Positions 49,822-59,103 are shown, counted from the stretch's first letter. The stretch: DNA of 64,000 nt from Acidobacteriota bacterium (GCA_016201285.1 JACQDE010000031.1:52693-116692), one strand, 5' to 3'. Made by a program: numbers and translations. Notes: generated by a model from the sequence alone, not told the origin.

Positions 49822-50303
49822 AAACTCCCCTGAACGCCAGAGGCCGCAGTATAGCGAGGGCGTTCTACCCAGTCAAACCGGACGGCATTGAAAGTACAGA
49901 TCAACACGGATGATGGAAGAAGCGAAAATAGAAATTAGAAAACAGGCCGTGCTTGGTGGTTTGAATTTACTGTGCCCGGATGATTTTTTCTGTTTTCTCT
50001 TTATCTGCGCTTATCTGTACTGCTAGCCTGGAGTTTCTTCGCGTCGCGCGACAAGATTCAATTGGTCCTTTCTTCTCTGTGTGCCTCTGCGCACTTTGCG
50101 CCTCTGCGTTGTCCTTTGTTTTGGTTGCGGCTGACCCGCGCGGTGTTCATCTGTGGTTACAAAGGTTTTGCCCCGTGGACGAGCCGAGCGCCTTCGGCGC
50201 GGAACGCGCGCAACTGCGCGGCATCGCGGAACCAGCGGCCTCATCTATTGCAAACGAATTGAGAAACCCGGCATTCCTTGTGGGAGCGAAATGGCTGGAG
50301 CAT
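49822..50303. other. Gene gap of 482 bp with remnants and low-complexity tracts
   Basis: It holds the nuoB promoter side, a purine tract at 49924-49945 and several dispersed acidobacterial-style motifs (TTATCTGTAC, GTTCATCTGTGGTTAC). A worn copy of the end of a methyltransferase lies at 50157-50237. No intact gene was found. Confidence 0.55.
50157..50237 (-). pseudogene. Remnant of a methyltransferase C-terminus
   Basis: The minus strand reads RWFRDAAQLRAFRAEGARLV then HGAKPL and a TAA. This matches the last part of the methyltransferase at 52542-53258 (RWFRDAAQLRAFRQEGALLV). No similarity is seen before 50237. It is a truncated duplicate left after rearrangement about 2.3 kb from the intact gene. 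Confidence 0.8.
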
Positions 50304-51545
50304 TCACAGGGCGGCCGGGATGCCCAGCGCCTTGCTGCCCATCCGGAGAGCGAGCTGCAGCGACCAACGCTTCGCCCCGGGAGGAGCCAGCCACCACTTT
50401 TCGAGCAGCACCTTGCCCCAGTGCCAGGTTTTCCCGATCTTGCGGAGCGTCACCTCGGGAGATGGCTCGGCGAAAAAGTTGCCAAAAGCAAAACCAGACA
50501 CAGATTCACCCGCCTCCAGCATGCAGTAGCCGTCGCCGCAGAACTTGTCCTCCGCCTTAGCCCCCGTGATCTGGCCGGCAATGCGGCGCGCCACGACGAG
50601 GGCCTGGGCATGAGCGAATACGCCGGCCTTGGGCAGCAGCAGCGGCACGTCCAGCTTCCAGCGGCCGGGGAGAGGAACCGCGGCTGCGTCGCCAATAGCG
50701 TAAACGTTTTCAAACCGGGTGGACAGGGTGGCGGGATTCGCCGGCGCCCACCCGGCTTCATTCGCCAGCCCCGCTTCCCGGAGAAGACCCGGCCCGCGAT
50801 GGGGCGGGACGGCGATCAGTAAATCGTACCGGAACGCCTCCTGGCCCTCGAATCGGAGCTCGCGCGCGTGCGCGTCCACGGCGGCAAGCCGGTGCAGCGG
50901 GTGGAAAGTGATTCCTCTCGCTTCGACCATGCTCCTGACGGCTTGGCCCAGCTCGGGTCCGGCCACCGGCATGGGCTGCGCCTCCGGTGTGAACAGGTGC
51001 AGTTCAACCCGCCCTGCGACTCCACGCTGCCGGAAGAAATCGGCAAGAAGCATGGCCCCCTCATAGGGGGCCGCCGGGCACTTGTAGGGCAGTCCGGCGA
51101 CCACAAGGGCAAGTCTTCCCCCGGAGAAATCCTGGAGAGCGCTGCGCAACCGGGCGGCGCCGTCGAGCGTGTAGAAAGTGTGCCCGCCTTCCCCAAGACC
51201 GGGGAAGATTTCCGGGGCCAGTTCAGCGCCCAGGGCCACGATCAAGAAGTCGTAAGCCAGGGGGCCGGCGCTCGTCTCCACGCGCCGGGCAGCCGCGTCA
51301 ATCCCCAGGGCCTGCGCCTGAACGACCTCAACGCCCGCCGGCACGAGCCGTCGCACCTTCCGGGTAATCTGCGCTGGCTTGCGGTCGCCGGTCATCACCC
51401 ACAGGAAGGATGGCGCGAAGGCATGGTCGGCGTTCTTCTCCACCAGCACGATGCGATGGGATTGCGGGAGCTGGCGCCGCAGCGCATCGGCAGCAACCAG
51501 TCCCCCGACGCCGCCACCCAGTATCACTACCGTCGTATCCGTCAT
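50304..51545 (-). CDS. SQR-like FAD-dependent oxidoreductase
   Basis: A 413-aa protein starts from ATG 51545 (MTDTTVVIL), with TTGGAGA upstream. The first Rossmann motif GGGVGGLVAADALRRQL and ENVYAIGDAAAVPLPGRWK place FAD. GLPYKCPAAPYEGAMLL and DKFCGDGYCMLEAG supply Cys in the positions of sulfide:quinone oxidoreductases and their relatives. It probably oxidises sulfide, polysulfide or a persulfide at the membrane. It lies 98 bp after a DsrE gene and an ArsR regulator on the same strand, making a sulfur-handling operon. Confidence 0.87.
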   Translation of the reverse strand: MTDTTVVILGGGVGGLVAADALRRQLPQSHRIVLVEKNADHAFAPSFLWVMTGDRKPAQITRKVRRLVPAGVEVVQAQALGIDAAARRVETSAGPLAYDFLIVALGAELAPEIFPGLGEGGHTFYTLDGAARLRSALQDFSGGRLALVVAGLPYKCPAAPYEGAMLLADFFRQRGVAGRVELHLFTPEAQPMPVAGPELGQAVRSMVEARGITFHPLHRLAAVDAHARELRFEGQEAFRYDLLIAVPPHRGPGLLREAGLANEAGWAPANPATLSTRFENVYAIGDAAAVPLPGRWKLDVPLLLPKAGVFAHAQALVVARRIAGQITGAKAEDKFCGDGYCMLEAGESVSGFAFGNFFAEPSPEVTLRKIGKTWHWGKVLLEKWWLAPPGAKRWSLQLALRMGSKALGIPAAL

Positions 51546-51643
51546 TCGTGTTTTCTCCAATTACCGGCGGTTGATCCGGCTCCGCACATGGGCGCCCGCG
51601 GCCACGAGCCTGCCGGCCGCATTCCGAAACAAATACGACCGGC

Positions 51644-51994
51644 TCAAAAGGTGACCACCGAATCGCTTTCCTTCGTCCAGCGGGCAAGATCGGACATGTG
51701 ACCCACCTCAACGCCTTCGACGAGTTCCTGCTGGCCAAGTCCCCTGGCCGCGCCGCAGGTCGCTCAAGTCTTGACCTTGACGCCCTTGGCGATCAGTTGG
51801 CTCAGCATATCGGCAGTGTTGTAGTAGCCGGTGGGAGTTTTCTGGTGACGCCGGGCGACGCCCACGCCATCCGCCAGAAGAAAAAGATTCACCGCCACGT
51901 CGTTGGCAAGCAGCGCTGAAGCATAGCGAAGCGCGTTGTAGGCCTTCTCGGTCCCGTACGGCGCGTCCTGGATGATTACGGTCACCTTCTCCAT
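51644..51994 (-). CDS. DsrE-family protein with in-frame TGA: probable selenoprotein
   Basis: ATG 51994 has AAAGGAG upstream. Frame reading gives 76 residues, then TGA at 51764-51766, then 39 more sensible residues to TGA at 51644, total 116 aa, the normal DsrE length. Around the TGA the frame reads KGVKVKT-U-ATCGAARGL then QQELVEGVEVGHMSDLARW. This aligns with the family's CGTCxxARGL, so U77 replaces the first Cys and C80 is the second. A hairpin CCTGC-GGCGC-GGCCA with loop GGGGACT follows 19 nt past the TGA. A stop-truncated 76-aa product would lose the active motif. Confidence 0.78.
51727..51763 (-). promoter_or_regulatory. Candidate bacterial SECIS hairpin
   Basis: Directly 3' of the TGA the transcript reads GCGA, then CCTGC (51755-51759) pairing with GCAGG (51727-51731). 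GGCCA (51745-51749) pairs with TGGCC (51733-51737), with loop GGGGACT. The UGA-to-loop spacing is 19 nt, inside the usual window, and the loop opens with G residues. Confidence 0.65.
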
Positions 51995-52392
51995 TTTCCC
52001 CGGTTTCTCCTTTCAACCGAAACTCGGCGCGCACTGCCAGCGCGCCCGTGTGCGCTCCAGGCGCCGAGCAAAGATGCTTCCCGCTGCATCTGCTCGAGCA
52101 GGGTCTCCCGGATCAGATCGAACGCTTTCAGCAACTTGGGATTGGCCAGCCGATAGTAGACGCTGTTCTTTTCTTTGCGCGAGATCAGCACCCGCCTCTG
52201 TTTCATCATGTTGAGGTGCTGGGAGAGGTTGCCGATGGCGATTTCGAGCCGCTCCGCCAGATCCGAAACCGACACTTCCTCCTCCCGCAAGTGGTTCAGG
52301 ATCTCCAGGCGGGTGGGGTGGGAAAGCACCTTGCACATGTCGGCGTGGCAGCGGTAGAGCTCGCGATTGATGTCAGCACTCCTGTTGCGCAT
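51982..52392 (-). CDS. ArsR/SmtB-family transcriptional regulator
   Basis: The product is about 136 aa from ATG 52392; ATG 52407 is also possible. The winged helix is visible at HPTRLEILNHLREEEVSVSD, LAERLEIAIGNLSQHLNMMK (recognition helix) and KEKNSVYYRLANPKLLKAF. CHADMC ahead of the helix places two Cys at a usual inducer site, which could sense metal, sulfide or persulfide. Its end overlaps the DsrE start by 13 bp, so it heads an operon with the DsrE and SQR-like genes. The operator candidate is at 52420-52441. Confidence 0.88.
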   Translation of the reverse strand: MRNRSADINRELYRCHADMCKVLSHPTRLEILNHLREEEVSVSDLAERLEIAIGNLSQHLNMMKQRRVLISRKEKNSVYYRLANPKLLKAFDLIRETLLEQMQREASLLGAWSAHGRAGSARRVSVERRNRGKWRR

Positions 52393-52419
52393 CCCGGCGC
52401 CGGGCATCTGCTATTCTAG

Positions 52420-52441
52420 AAATCACTATAATACTTGATTT
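52420..52441 (-). promoter_or_regulatory. Candidate operator/promoter of the ArsR operon
   Basis: AAATCA-N10-TGATTT (52420-52425 with 52436-52441) is an inverted repeat that surrounds a TATTAT -10-like hexamer on the minus strand. It sits a few bases before the regulator start, where an ArsR repressor would block RNA polymerase. Confidence 0.5.
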
Positions 52442-52541
52442 CCCGCTGTCAAGCCTCGTTCGCAAGGACCGGCCAGGCACGAATCTTAGGAACCGGCAAG
52501 CGGGTCCAGCGGTTCCGTTCGCTTTTCGAGTTTCGAGTTTC

Positions 52542-53258
52542 CTAGCCCCGTGCTTCGGTTTGGCCGAAAGTCGGCCTCACACCGGAAACGAGTAGGGCGC
52601 CTTCCTGGCGAAAGGCGCGGAGTTGTGCGGCATCGCGGAACCACCGGCCGGTGTACACCTCCGGCGCGGGCGTGGGGTCCACGATGCGGCGATGCGCAAC
52701 GTCAGCGAAACCGGCGTCGCGGAAGAGTTGCGCCCACGCGTCGGCGCTGAGCAGCTTCGTCGGCACCGGCAGCAGTTTTTCCCACTGGTGGCAATGCGGG
52801 TTATCGCGGTAATAGTTGATGAGGATCCAAGCGGAGCCGCCCCCGCGCAGCACGCGGAAGATCTCCCGGAGGCCGCGCGCCGGGTCGGGCCAGTAGTAGG
52901 CCGACTCCACCGAGACGGCCTTGTCGAAGAATTCCCCTTCCCACGGGATTTCGTCCACGCCCCCGACGACGAACATGACGTGCGAGAGGTCCGAGTAGTT
53001 TTTCCGCGCGCGGCGGACCATTTCGTCGGAAAGGTCCATGCCGATGACGCGCCCTTCGGGCACCTGCTCGGCGAGCAGACGCGAAAGCCAGCCGGCGCCG
53101 CAGCCGGCGTCGAGCACGTTGTCCGTGGGCCGGAGCTGCATCAGGTCGACCACCGGCAGCGTGATGGGCAGATGGTCGTGCTCCATGCCCTCGCCGCGGC
53201 CAGCCTCGGCCCAGCGGTTGAATTCCGTGCGCAGTTGTTCGCTGCTCAGGTCAGACAT
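52542..53258 (-). CDS. Class I SAM-dependent methyltransferase
   Basis: This 238-aa protein has SAM motif I, VLDAGCGAGWLSRLL; GRVIGMDLSDEMVRRAR is the acidic-loop region, and EIFRVLRGGGSAWILINYYR the post-IV region. It is of the UbiE/COQ5-like small-molecule class; the substrate is unknown. A truncated duplicate of its last 27 codons lies at 50157-50237. The neighbour on one side is the sulfur operon and on the other the thiC gene, neither of which reveals its target. Confidence 0.85.
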   Translation of the reverse strand: MSDLSSEQLRTEFNRWAEAGRGEGMEHDHLPITLPVVDLMQLRPTDNVLDAGCGAGWLSRLLAEQVPEGRVIGMDLSDEMVRRARKNYSDLSHVMFVVGGVDEIPWEGEFFDKAVSVESAYYWPDPARGLREIFRVLRGGGSAWILINYYRDNPHCHQWEKLLPVPTKLLSADAWAQLFRDAGFADVAHRRIVDPTPAPEVYTGRWFRDAAQLRAFRQEGALLVSGVRPTFGQTEARG

Positions 53259-53265
53259 GAGCCGT

Positions 53266-53342
53266 GTAGCCCGCCTCTTCAGAGGCGGGAGTTGTTCGTA
53301 GTAACGAATGAAAAGCCCCGCGTCTGAAGACGCGGGCTACAG
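53266..53342. repeat. Pair of dispersed palindromes
   Basis: TGTAGCCCGCCTCTTCAGAG then GCGGG (53266-53290) and GCCCCGCGTCTGAAGACGCG then GGCTACA (53316-53342). They lie between the methyltransferase and thiC. Confidence 0.75.
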
Positions 53343-53379
53343 TTCAAATGGAGCAAGCCACGCCCTTACAGCGGGCACA

Positions 53380-54867
<1,488 letters not shown>

Positions 54868-54925
54868 TTATCGCACCGCCGCCAAGGCGCGGCAACTCGG
54901 CGCGGTCGGGGGCGGGGCGGCTGAC

Positions 54926-55669
54926 TTAGGCAGCGGTCAGGATGATGGGCTGGTCGTGAGTGACGACGATGGTGTGTTCGTAATGTGTCGAGAGGCAGCC
55001 GTTGGCAGTGCAAATCGTCCAGCCATTCGACTGCGTGACGACTTCGGTGGGCTCGAGCGCAAGGATTGGCTCGACGGTGATGACCATTCCTTCTTCGAGC
55101 ACGCTCCGTTCCCGCGGGTCGTCGTAATTGGGGACCGAAGGGCGCTCGTGGATCGAGCGTCCCACGCCATGCCCGCCCAATTCGCGCAGCACGTGGAACC
55201 CGCAGCGGCGCACCTCACGTTCGACGGCGCGCCCGATTTGGGCGACCTGTCTTCCGGCACGTGCAGCCATCATAGCCTGCGTGAACGCCGACTTCGCACA
55301 ATCCGAGAGCTCGCGTGCCTTTGGCGCTGCCGGGGGAAGCACCAGGGTGACCGCGGCGTCGGCAATATAGCCGCCGAGTTCGGCGGTCACGTCGAGCTTC
55401 ACGACGTCGCCGGGCCGGAGCGCGCGACGGCTGGGGATGCCGTGAACAGCTTCGTCATTCACGCTGATGCAGGTGAAGCCAGGAAAGCCGTAAACGAGCT
55501 GCGGGGCCGAGCGGGCGCCGCGCTTCCGCAAGAACGTCGCGCCAATCTGGTCGAGCTCGGCCGTCGTAATGCCGGGAGCCACCGCGGCGCGCATCTCTTC
55601 AAGCGCGAGCCCGACCAGGCGGCCCACCTGCGTCATGCCCGTGAGGTCGGCGTCAGACCGAATCGTCAT
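54926..55669 (-). CDS. map: Type I methionine aminopeptidase
   Basis: The product is 247 aa. Metal ligands are at VKLDVTAELGGYIADAAVTL (two Asp), ELGGHGVGRSIHE (His), MVITVEPILALEP (Glu) and THYEHTIVVT (Glu). Substrate His lies in YGFPGFTCISVNDEAVHGIP. It removes N-terminal Met from new proteins. Its start overlaps the stop of the metallophosphoesterase gene by 17 bp, so they share a transcript. A normal ribosomal-operon copy probably exists elsewhere. Confidence 0.93.
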   Translation of the reverse strand: MTIRSDADLTGMTQVGRLVGLALEEMRAAVAPGITTAELDQIGATFLRKRGARSAPQLVYGFPGFTCISVNDEAVHGIPSRRALRPGDVVKLDVTAELGGYIADAAVTLVLPPAAPKARELSDCAKSAFTQAMMAARAGRQVAQIGRAVEREVRRCGFHVLRELGGHGVGRSIHERPSVPNYDDPRERSVLEEGMVITVEPILALEPTEVVTQSNGWTICTANGCLSTHYEHTIVVTHDQPIILTAA

Positions 55670-56978
55670 TGCGCGCGCCTCCGCGTCGGAGCGTGAGCAG
55701 CGTGATTTCCGGCGGGGCGCCGAGGCGCACCGGCGCGCCGACCGTGCCGAGGCCGCGGTTCACGTACAGGCATGAGGGGCACGGGGCGAGGGGTGCGGCC
55801 TCCGCAGCACTGGTCGCTATTCGCTGGGAACTGGTCACTGGGCGCTGATACAGGCCAGCGATGTAATCCGTCATGAAGCGCGCGGGATTCAGCCGCTGTT
55901 CGAGGATTTCCACGTTCACCTGGCCGCCGTGGGTGTGCCCGGCGAGCGTGAACTCGATGCCCATCTCGGCGGCGCGGTCGAACGCATTGGGATTGTGCGA
56001 AAGAAGAATGTTCGGCGCGTCGCGGCGCACCAGCGGCTCGACGCCGCGGAGCATCGGCAGGCGGCGACCATCGAGGCCGCGCGTGCGCTGGTAGTCCACA
56101 CCGATCAGGTTCAGCGGCTGGCCTCGCCAGACAAGCTCGGCATTCGCCCGGCGCAGGACGCGCACGCCCACTTGCCGGAGCAGTTCGGTGGCGCGGTCTT
56201 CGCAGACGGCATAGATCTCATGGTTGCCCAGGCAGCCCCAGACGCCCAGCGGCGCCCGCAGCGCGGCCAGTTCTTCAACGCACTCCTCGAGTGGGTCGCG
56301 CGCGCCGGTGATGAAGTCGCCGGTGACGACGGCCAGCTCGGCGCCCAGCCCGTTGGCCATCTCCAGAGCGCGGCGGAGTTGCTCGCGCGACATGTAGGCG
56401 CTCATGTGAATGTCGCTCACCTGCACGATGCGCAGGCCGTCCAGCGCCGCCGGTAGATTGGCCAGCGGCACTTCCACGCGCTCGACCGTGTAGCGCAGCC
56501 GCTCGGCGGCGAAGCCGTACAGCGCGCCCACGAACGGCACCGCGCCGGCGAAGTAGGTGGCCGTCTGGAAGAAATGGCGGCGCGAGGGGTTTTCCAGGTT
56601 TTTCAAGGAAACTTCATGCGCGGTGCGCCGCATCAGCACCGGCGCAAAGCGCGTGCGAGCGAACTCCCAGGCACGTTCCGTTCCTTTGACCAGCTTGATC
56701 AGTAGCCAGGCGCCCAGCGAGGCGAAGAGCCACATCCCCAGCATCGGCAGAACACTCAGGCGCCTTGGCCATACGCCCAACAGCGTGCCCAGAGCCGGCG
56801 CCGCCACCGCCACGAGCAACATCAGCCAGATGCACCTGAGCAGCAGACGCAAACCGGCGTGGCTGACGCGCTGCTTCAGCCGCCACGCTTGGCGAAACCA
56901 GTAGCGCTGGGAAATGAAGACAAGCGTGAGCACGCCTAAGAACAGAATGCCCCGCAAGATGACCTGAGCGTCGTTCAA
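55653..56978 (-). CDS. Membrane metallophosphoesterase (YkuE-like)
   Basis: The product is 441 aa from TTG 56978. Four to five N-terminal membrane helices occupy residues 1-115. A twin-Arg-like SRRHFFQTATYFAGAVPF segment at about 150 precedes the metallophosphoesterase core: VQVSDIHMSAYM (D-x-H), AVVTGDFITGARDPL (GD), CLGNHEIYAV (GNHE), LLSHNPNAFD (H) and LAGHTHGGQVN (GHTHGG). This group sits on the membrane surface and hydrolyses phosphodiesters or phospholipid-like substrates. The start is TTG with AGAGAAGAG upstream. Confidence 0.87.
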   Translation of the reverse strand: MNDAQVILRGILFLGVLTLVFISQRYWFRQAWRLKQRVSHAGLRLLLRCIWLMLLVAVAAPALGTLLGVWPRRLSVLPMLGMWLFASLGAWLLIKLVKGTERAWEFARTRFAPVLMRRTAHEVSLKNLENPSRRHFFQTATYFAGAVPFVGALYGFAAERLRYTVERVEVPLANLPAALDGLRIVQVSDIHMSAYMSREQLRRALEMANGLGAELAVVTGDFITGARDPLEECVEELAALRAPLGVWGCLGNHEIYAVCEDRATELLRQVGVRVLRRANAELVWRGQPLNLIGVDYQRTRGLDGRRLPMLRGVEPLVRRDAPNILLSHNPNAFDRAAEMGIEFTLAGHTHGGQVNVEILEQRLNPARFMTDYIAGLYQRPVTSSQRIATSAAEAAPLAPCPSCLYVNRGLGTVGAPVRLGAPPEITLLTLRRGGARNDDSV

Positions 56979-57256
56979 CTCTTCTCTCCCTTGTTCTGCC
57001 TAGCTGAAATACGCAGCCGGCTGGCGCACTGTTTCGCACAATCCGCTGGCGGCAAAGCTCTCCACCATATTATCGACAGATTTTTGGTCCTGGCAAAGCC
57101 AGAAAGCGCTGCATATGCACCAGCGATTAAGGAGAGCGAACAATGGAAAACGCCATCCAGGGAACCTGCTGACCGGTTACAAGATACTCGAATCCGATTT
57201 CCCTTGACATGCGCAATCATTATGATATCATTATGATTGCATTGAGGAGGATTTCG
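56979..57256. promoter_or_regulatory. Divergent promoter region with 11-bp tandem palindromes
   Basis: TTGACA (57204-57209) and TATCAT (57226-57231, 16-bp spacing) form a promoter for the SPFH gene. Over it lie two tandem copies of ATCATTATGAT (57216-57226, 57227-57237), each near-palindromic. This is a probable operator, and the ribbon-helix-helix protein encoded two genes on is a candidate binder. Confidence 0.6.
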
Positions 57257-58126
57257 ATGTTGCAGGAACGGAAGGCTCGTGGGTTTTCTGGCTGGGGGCT
57301 TCTGATCACCTTGACCGTGGCGCTGTTCTTCTTCCTGGCCGGGCTGATTTCCTCGGCCAGGGCGCAGGAAGGCTGGTCGGCGCTGGGCTGGGCGATTGCC
57401 CTTGCCGTGGACGTGTTTCTTCTATGCGGCTTTATCGTGGTGAACCCGAATGAAGCCAAGGTGGTTCAACTCTTCGGCACCTACAAAGGCTCCTTGCGCG
57501 AAATGGGCTTCTGGTGGATGAACCCGCTCGTGTCCAAGCGGCGCATTTCGCTGCGCGTGCGCAACTTCGAGACGCCGAAACTGAAGGTCAACGACCATGA
57601 CGGCAACCCCATCGAGATCGCCGCCGTCGTGGTGTGGCGCGTGGTGGACTCGGCGGAGGCCGCGTTCGAGGTGGACGACTACGAGAACTTCGTCCATGTG
57701 CAGAGCGAGTCGGCGCTGCGCAACATGGCCACGTCGCACCCGTATGACGCGCACCAGGAGGGCCAGATGTCGCTGCGCGCCAATACGGCGGAGATCGCCG
57801 CGCACCTGAAAACGGAGATCCAGGACCGGCTGTCCAAGGCCGGCGTCGAGGTACTCGAGGCGCGCATCAGCCACCTGGCCTACGCGCCGGAAATCGCCAG
57901 TGCAATGTTGCGGCGGCAGCAGGCCAGCGCCGTCATCGCCGCGCGGCAGAAGATTGTCGAAGGCGCGGTGGGCATGGTGGAGATGGCGCTGCAGATGCTC
58001 TCGGCCAATCGCGTGGTGCAGCTCGACGAGGAGCGCAAAGCGGCGATGGTGAGCAACCTGCTCGTCGTGCTGTGCAGCGAGCGGGACACGCACCCGGTGA
58101 TCAACACCGGCTCGCTCTATCACTAG
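57257..58126 (+). CDS. SPFH/band-7 domain membrane protein
   Basis: This 289-aa protein has GAGGAGG 7 nt upstream. Two N-terminal membrane helices ([18 protein letters not shown] and [18 protein letters not shown]) precede the SPFH domain, [20 protein letters not shown] to [19 protein letters not shown], and a coiled-coil part. Stomatin/prohibitin-like proteins organise membrane patches and bind proteases or channels. A ribbon-helix-helix gene follows after 53 bp. Confidence 0.9.
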   Translation: MLQERKARGFSGWGLLITLTVALFFFLAGLISSARAQEGWSALGWAIALAVDVFLLCGFIVVNPNEAKVVQLFGTYKGSLREMGFWWMNPLVSKRRISLRVRNFETPKLKVNDHDGNPIEIAAVVVWRVVDSAEAAFEVDDYENFVHVQSESALRNMATSHPYDAHQEGQMSLRANTAEIAAHLKTEIQDRLSKAGVEVLEARISHLAYAPEIASAMLRRQQASAVIAARQKIVEGAVGMVEMALQMLSANRVVQLDEERKAAMVSNLLVVLCSERDTHPVINTGSLYH

Positions 58127-58179
58127 GCCAGCAGCACAGGCTCCCGAAGCCTCGGGACAGCCCGTGCGCCAGGAGAGCC

Positions 58180-58377
58180 ATGGCAGAGCGCAAAGCATTC
58201 CTGTTGCGGCTGGACCCGAGCACGCTCGCGGCATTGCAGCGCTGGGCGGACGACGACTTGCGCAGCCTGAACGCCCAGATCGAATTCCTGCTGCGGCGCG
58301 CGCTCCAGGAGGCCGGGCGCTTCCCTCGCCTGGCCTCGCCGCCGCCTCCCTCGGACGCCCCGGACGGATTTGCCTGA
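58180..58377 (+). CDS. Ribbon-helix-helix (Arc-like) DNA-binding protein
   Basis: A 65-aa protein with AGGAGA before ATG. AERKAFLLRLDPSTLAALQR gives the beta strand, and WADDDLRSLNAQIEFLLRRAL the two helices of an Arc/MetJ-type dimer. The tail is Pro-rich. It follows the SPFH gene and may regulate the shared promoter by binding the tandem ATCATTATGAT sites. It is too small and lone to be an obvious antitoxin, since no toxin is adjacent. Confidence 0.8.
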   Translation: MAERKAFLLRLDPSTLAALQRWADDDLRSLNAQIEFLLRRALQEAGRFPRLASPPPPSDAPDGFA

Positions 58378-58462
58378 TTGCGCTTTACTTCCGCAACCCA
58401 GCCGCCGCATCACACTCCACCCGGCCTCCGCGCAGGAGGAATTGCAAAAACTCCAGGGCGAC

Positions 58463-58585
58463 ATGCCAAAAATTATCGAGGCGATTATCCAGATGGACGT
58501 GGACTGCACGGCGCTGGTCCGCACGCCGGGCCACTTGGGCCGCTCCGCGACGTGCATACCGACGCTGAAACCGGACACGCCCTAG
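58463..58585 (+). CDS. Possible very small protein
   Basis: MPKIIEAIIQMDVDCTALVR then TPGHLGRSATCIPTLKPDTP (40 aa). AACTCCAGGG lies upstream. The composition is plausible, but there is no recognised family and two other frames also run open, so this is only a candidate. Confidence 0.3.
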   Translation: MPKIIEAIIQMDVDCTALVRTPGHLGRSATCIPTLKPDTP

Positions 58586-58589
58586 CAAC

Positions 58590-58671
58590 GTAGCGGCGGG
58601 TTTACCCCGCCGCCTGCTCCTGTAGCGCCGGCCGGAACCTGTCCCGACGCCTTCTGTCGGGAGGCCGGCAT
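58590..58671. repeat. Palindromic unit plus 51-bp element, copy 2
   Basis: GTAGCGGCGGGTTTACCCCG then CCGCC (58590-58614) resembles the element at 2637. The adjoining 51-bp unit (58621-58671) is the reverse complement of 30551-30601 with one mismatch. Confidence 0.85.
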
Positions 58672-58711
58672 CGGTCCAGCGGCTCTGTATGATAAAATAA
58701 TCGGAGTTTGT

Positions 58712-58788
58712 AGGCCCGTAGCTCAGTTGGTTAGAGCGCTACCTTGACACGGTAGAGGTCTGCGGTTCGAGCCCGCACGGGCCTACCA
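58712..58788 (+). tRNA. tRNA-Val (GAC)
   Basis: Acceptor stem AGGCCCG (58712-58718) pairs with CGGGCCT (58778-58784), followed by A and encoded CCA. The D arm is GCTC...GAGC. The anticodon arm is CTACC-TTGACAC-GGTAG with GAC at 58746-58748. The T arm is TGCGG-TTCGAGC-CCGCA. It is a complete cloverleaf with U33. A GIY-YIG gene begins 10 nt later and a partial copy of this tRNA follows it. Confidence 0.93.
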
Positions 58789-58797
58789 TTTCTTCCG

Positions 58798-59049
58798 ATG
58801 GCTCATTGTTACATCCTGCGAAGCCAGAGCACGGGCCGTTATTACGTCGGCTCGACGAATGACCTAGCTCGCCGTATCTCCGAACATGCGCGGGGACACA
58901 CGCCATCGACCCGCGGGCGTGGTCCGTGGATTCTTGTGCATCAGGAACCGTTGCCCACGCTCCAAGAGGCACGGAAAAGAGAATTGGAAATCAAACGCTG
59001 GAAGTCGGCCAAGCTCATCGCTCAGTTGATAGCAGAGTCAAAGGGTTAG
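58798..59049 (+). CDS. GIY-YIG nuclease family protein
   Basis: This 83-aa protein has CYILRSQSTGRYYVGSTNDL, the GIY-YIG beta hairpin, ARRISEHARG with conserved Arg/His, and ARKRELEIKRWKSAKLI. These small UPF0213-type proteins carry the nuclease fold with the catalytic Arg/Glu. The stop TAG (59047-59049) lies inside GGTTAGAGC, the D-loop part of a second, partial tRNA copy. The gene is thus framed by an intact tRNA-Val and its 3' copy, like cargo of a tRNA-targeting element. Confidence 0.88.
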   Translation: MAHCYILRSQSTGRYYVGSTNDLARRISEHARGHTPSTRGRGPWILVHQEPLPTLQEARKRELEIKRWKSAKLIAQLIAESKG

Positions 59050-59103
59050 AGCGGGCCGACCTGGTCGGCCAGGTCTGCGGTTCGAGCCCGCACGGGCCTA
59101 CCA
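59036..59103 (+). repeat. Partial, degenerate second copy of tRNA-Val 3' part
   Basis: GGTTAGAGCG (59044-59053) and the last 33 nt (59071-59103) match the intact tRNA exactly at a constant 315-bp offset. The 17-nt anticodon arm is replaced by GGCCG-ACCTGGT-CGGCC, a stem without U33, so it is not a working tRNA. It is a possible attachment-site duplicate. Confidence 0.8.

Noticed and set aside
51764..51994. DsrE as a short 76-aa protein ending at TGA 51764
   Set aside because: The family is about 116 aa and homology runs on in the same frame past the TGA, so the short form is a reading artefact or a truncated by-product.
58739..58972. Minus-strand frame across the tRNA
   Set aside because: It is antisense to tRNA-Val and the GIY-YIG gene and has low-quality composition.
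59036..59103. Second functional tRNA
   Set aside because: The 5' acceptor strand is missing and the anticodon loop lacks U33, so it cannot be a working tRNA.
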